From contig NZ_JAQSUW010000014.1 of assembly GCF_028649395.1 (NCBI RefSeq), positions 728,315 through 792,314 of the forward strand: DNA of 64,000 nt, in the 5' to 3' direction. The stretch comes from Pseudomonas sp. Gutcm_11s. GTDB taxonomy: Bacteria > Pseudomonadota > Gammaproteobacteria > Pseudomonadales > Pseudomonadaceae. A model generated the notes under the pieces. The model ran no database searches, was not told the origin of the DNA, and worked only from the letters and a program-made list of their open reading frames with translations. The position numbers and the translations under genes are program-made. Below are positions 62,201 through 64,000 of this stretch, piece after piece; within the stretch, counting starts at the first letter, position 1; the number at the start of each line of letters is the position of its first letter.

Positions 62201-63873
62201 CAGGCAGCTACCGGCAGGCCCAGGGCGCCCACGCTTTCCTCGGCCAGGTCGAGCACGCTCGGCGTGGTCTCGGGCCGCAGCACGGCACCACCTTCGAGGT
62301 AGTACTCCAGGCTGCTGAGGGCGTCGGCCAGGGTTTCCAGCATCTGCTCGGAGGGCATCTGCCGGGCATCGAGCATCTGCGTCTGGATGTAGTCGGCGCA
62401 CAGGCCGATCAGCTTGGCCGCGCGCTCCTGGCCGAGGAACCAGAGACCGCCACGCACCGCCTGCAGGCTGAACGGCACGTTGGCCAGGTGCAGCTTGTCG
62501 CCATTGGATTCCAGATAGGAAGTGATGGCGCGCTTGGCCAGTGCCAGGCCACCCTGGGCCTCGTCGACCACCACGATGCGAGCCTCGGCCAGCTGGTGGG
62601 CGGCAAAGGCCTCGCCCTCGTCACCCGGCGTCGCCGGATTCGGCCGCGAGCTGCGCTGCTCACCGCGTTCCAGGCTGGCGACCATGCTTTCCACATACAG
62701 CACCGCTTCGGCCAGCTTATGCAGATCGGCATTCACGGCAGGGCTGTCCTCGCCCCAGCCACCGACGACCGGCAGCTGTACTTGCAGCGCGTTGGCCGCG
62801 GAACTGAGACCGACCATGCTGAGGGTCTTGGCCAGCTTGCCCAGCAGCGCATGCAGGTTGCCGAAACTCTCCGGCTGCGCGGTGCCACGCTCGATCAGGT
62901 CGAGCAGGTCCTTGACGCTGGCCAGCTCCTCGCGAATCGCGGTGGACAACGAGCGCATCACGCCCTGCCCCGGACCGGACAGGCGCTGGTATTCCTCGTC
63001 CAGCAGGTGATCGGTGAACGGCAGCGGCGCCAGGCCAAATACGTCGCGCACGGCGTTGGCCTGCGGACCACGGCTATCGGCCAGAGCTACCAGATACAGC
63101 AGCTCCTTGAGCAGACTGCGCGGCGCCTCGTAGCCGCCATTGGCGACCAGAGCCTGCTTGATCTCGCGATCCAGGCGGGAGAACAGCTGCTTGCGCGCCT
63201 TGCGCGGCAGCAGTTGACCGTCCAGCTGCGACTCCACGGCAGCGGCGCCGATCCAGTACAGGCGCCCGGCCGGCTTGTCGGCAAACAGCCCATCGAGGCG
63301 CGCCAGGGCACGCAGCATCAGCTTGAGGCTGGCCTGGGAGTTTTCTTCGCGAATGAAGCCCAGCAGGCCGACCTGGAACATGTGGCGCAGGCGCCGCGCA
63401 TCCTGGGCGCTGAGCGGTGCGCCGGGCACACCGGCCGCACGCTGCTGATCCAGGCGCACGCTGAAGAAGAAGCTTTCCGGCAGCGGCGGCTGGCCGCCCG
63501 CCTGGCGCAGGTCGTTGATCGCCGGCAGCAGCAGCTCCGGCATCTCCTGGCGATGGGCGTCGACGTTTTCCAGGTAACGGCGCAGGACGTAGAGCGCGTT
63601 GCTCAGGGCGGAAAGCTGACCATCACGCTCCTCGCCGGCGCCGGCGGGAATGTCAGTGGCCTGCTGCAGCACTTCCTGGGCCAGCAACTCGGCGCCGGCC
63701 AGCTCGATCAGGTTCAGGGTGCCACGCACCTGCTGCAGGTTTTCCACGGCCTGCTGCAACAGGCTGCCGTTGTTCCGTTCGGCGATGAACTGTTCGAGAC
63801 TCTGTTCGGTCTCTTCCATGGTGGTGAACAGCTCGTCACGCACCATATTCAGGGATGTCGCTCCAGTGACCAT
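62200..63873 (-). CDS. fimL: Twitching motility/pilus signalling scaffold FimL
   Basis: 557 aa. Similar to the N-terminal part of the ChpA kinase but without functional phosphotransfer histidines: starts [20 protein letters not shown], with helical Hpt-like bundles ([40 protein letters not shown]). FimL works with the Pil-Chp system and the cyclase CyaB, raising cAMP and promoting type IV pilus function. Length and neighbour (nudC) match the P. aeruginosa gene. It is coupled to nudC by the TGATG overlap. Confidence 0.88.
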   Translation of the reverse strand: MVTGATSLNMVRDELFTTMEETEQSLEQFIAERNNGSLLQQAVENLQQVRGTLNLIELAGAELLAQEVLQQATDIPAGAGEERDGQLSALSNALYVLRRYLENVDAHRQEMPELLLPAINDLRQAGGQPPLPESFFFSVRLDQQRAAGVPGAPLSAQDARRLRHMFQVGLLGFIREENSQASLKLMLRALARLDGLFADKPAGRLYWIGAAAVESQLDGQLLPRKARKQLFSRLDREIKQALVANGGYEAPRSLLKELLYLVALADSRGPQANAVRDVFGLAPLPFTDHLLDEEYQRLSGPGQGVMRSLSTAIREELASVKDLLDLIERGTAQPESFGNLHALLGKLAKTLSMVGLSSAANALQVQLPVVGGWGEDSPAVNADLHKLAEAVLYVESMVASLERGEQRSSRPNPATPGDEGEAFAAHQLAEARIVVVDEAQGGLALAKRAITSYLESNGDKLHLANVPFSLQAVRGGLWFLGQERAAKLIGLCADYIQTQMLDARQMPSEQMLETLADALSSLEYYLEGGAVLRPETTPSVLDLAEESVGALGLPVAA

Positions 63874-63901
63874 GGGTCTGCTGAACCTCTTTAGGCTGGG
63901 A

Positions 63902-64000
63902 TCAGTCGGCGAATTCCGGTTTCTGCTTGCTCATGTGCGCGGCCATGGCCACGCGCAAATCGGCGGATTGCAGCATGGCGCCGTTCCAGTTGGCGATGTA
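63902..64000 (-). CDS. Enoyl-CoA hydratase/isomerase family protein, C-terminal end (gene continues past the window)
   Basis: Only 32 codons plus stop: YIANWNGAMLQSADLRVAMA, then AHMSKQKPEFAD. The pattern S-A-D-L-R-V-A-M-A-A then P-E-F-A-D is typical of the C-terminal end of crotonase-family proteins (KQKPxF). In P. aeruginosa an enoyl-CoA hydratase gene lies next to fimL, as I recall. Reads on the same strand, upstream of fimL by 28 bases. Confidence 0.7.
   Translation of the reverse strand, partial: YIANWNGAMLQSADLRVAMAAHMSKQKPEFAD

Overview
The window is high-GC, gene-dense chromosomal DNA of a Pseudomonas-type gammaproteobacterium. The evidence is the gene content and order: fimL next to nudC, cysI followed by a DUF934 gene, metH divergent from cti, a family I.1 lipase with its foldase, and a purine cluster with a short adenine deaminase. 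The order in the last third (cysI to fimL) resembles P. aeruginosa as I remember it. The GHSQGG lipase and the purine ABC cluster suggest a mendocina/alcaligenes-like relative, but that is inference. I see no tRNA, rRNA, CRISPR array, prophage or intact insertion sequence. The only mobile-looking item is a 128-bp intergenic repeat with inverted ends.

Layout. 1-12 kb: the end of a polyphosphate kinase 2 gene abutting a CHAD gene, a DUF3300/DUF2950 pair, a chemoreceptor with no ligand domain behind a sigma-28-like promoter, a secreted hydrolase, two small paralogous proteins, DUF421 and topoisomerase IB genes that overlap by 4 nt, and a GlxA-type regulator followed by DUF1272 and MFS genes. 12-22 kb: nfuA, then a purine acquisition and catabolism region with a RutR-like TetR regulator, a BMP-type ABC importer (ATPase, two permeases, binding protein), a 2-oxoglutarate/Fe(II) oxygenase, adenine deaminase and a Tsx-like outer-membrane channel. 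Sites resembling the E. coli RutR operator lie in front of the regulator, the ABC operon, the binding-protein gene and the channel. I think this is the most interesting system in the window: an outer-membrane-to-cytoplasm route for purines that includes an oxygenase of unknown reaction.

22-41 kb: cti and metH (divergent), a flavoprotein, a nicotinamide riboside uptake pair (pnuC and a NadR-like kinase), an ion channel, osmE, a PAS-GGDEF diguanylate cyclase, two lipoproteins, an RlmN paralogue, an esterase, a leucine-rich-repeat protein kinase and an EEP-family hydrolase. 41-49 kb: a minus-strand group (polyamine-type binding protein, cupin, DadA/PuuB-like oxidase, two AraC regulators, one fused to an NTF2-like domain) divergent from lipA-lipH, then an orphan periplasmic binding protein. 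49-59 kb: cysI-DUF934, a TetR regulator with two abutting palindromic operators facing a hotdog/hydrolase pair, a quinone-oxidoreductase-like gene with sohB, and a histidine phosphatase, SCP2, ACAD10/11-type phosphotransferase and SDR group that looks like acyl-CoA metabolism. 59-64 kb: small unknowns, a TSUP permease, nudC, fimL and the end of an enoyl-CoA hydratase gene.

Two small membrane-protein genes (28 and 37 codons) and many Rho-independent terminators are also listed. No gene-free stretch exceeds about 280 bases; the larger gaps are described under the sites they hold. Domain names come from recognising motifs by eye; no database search was run.
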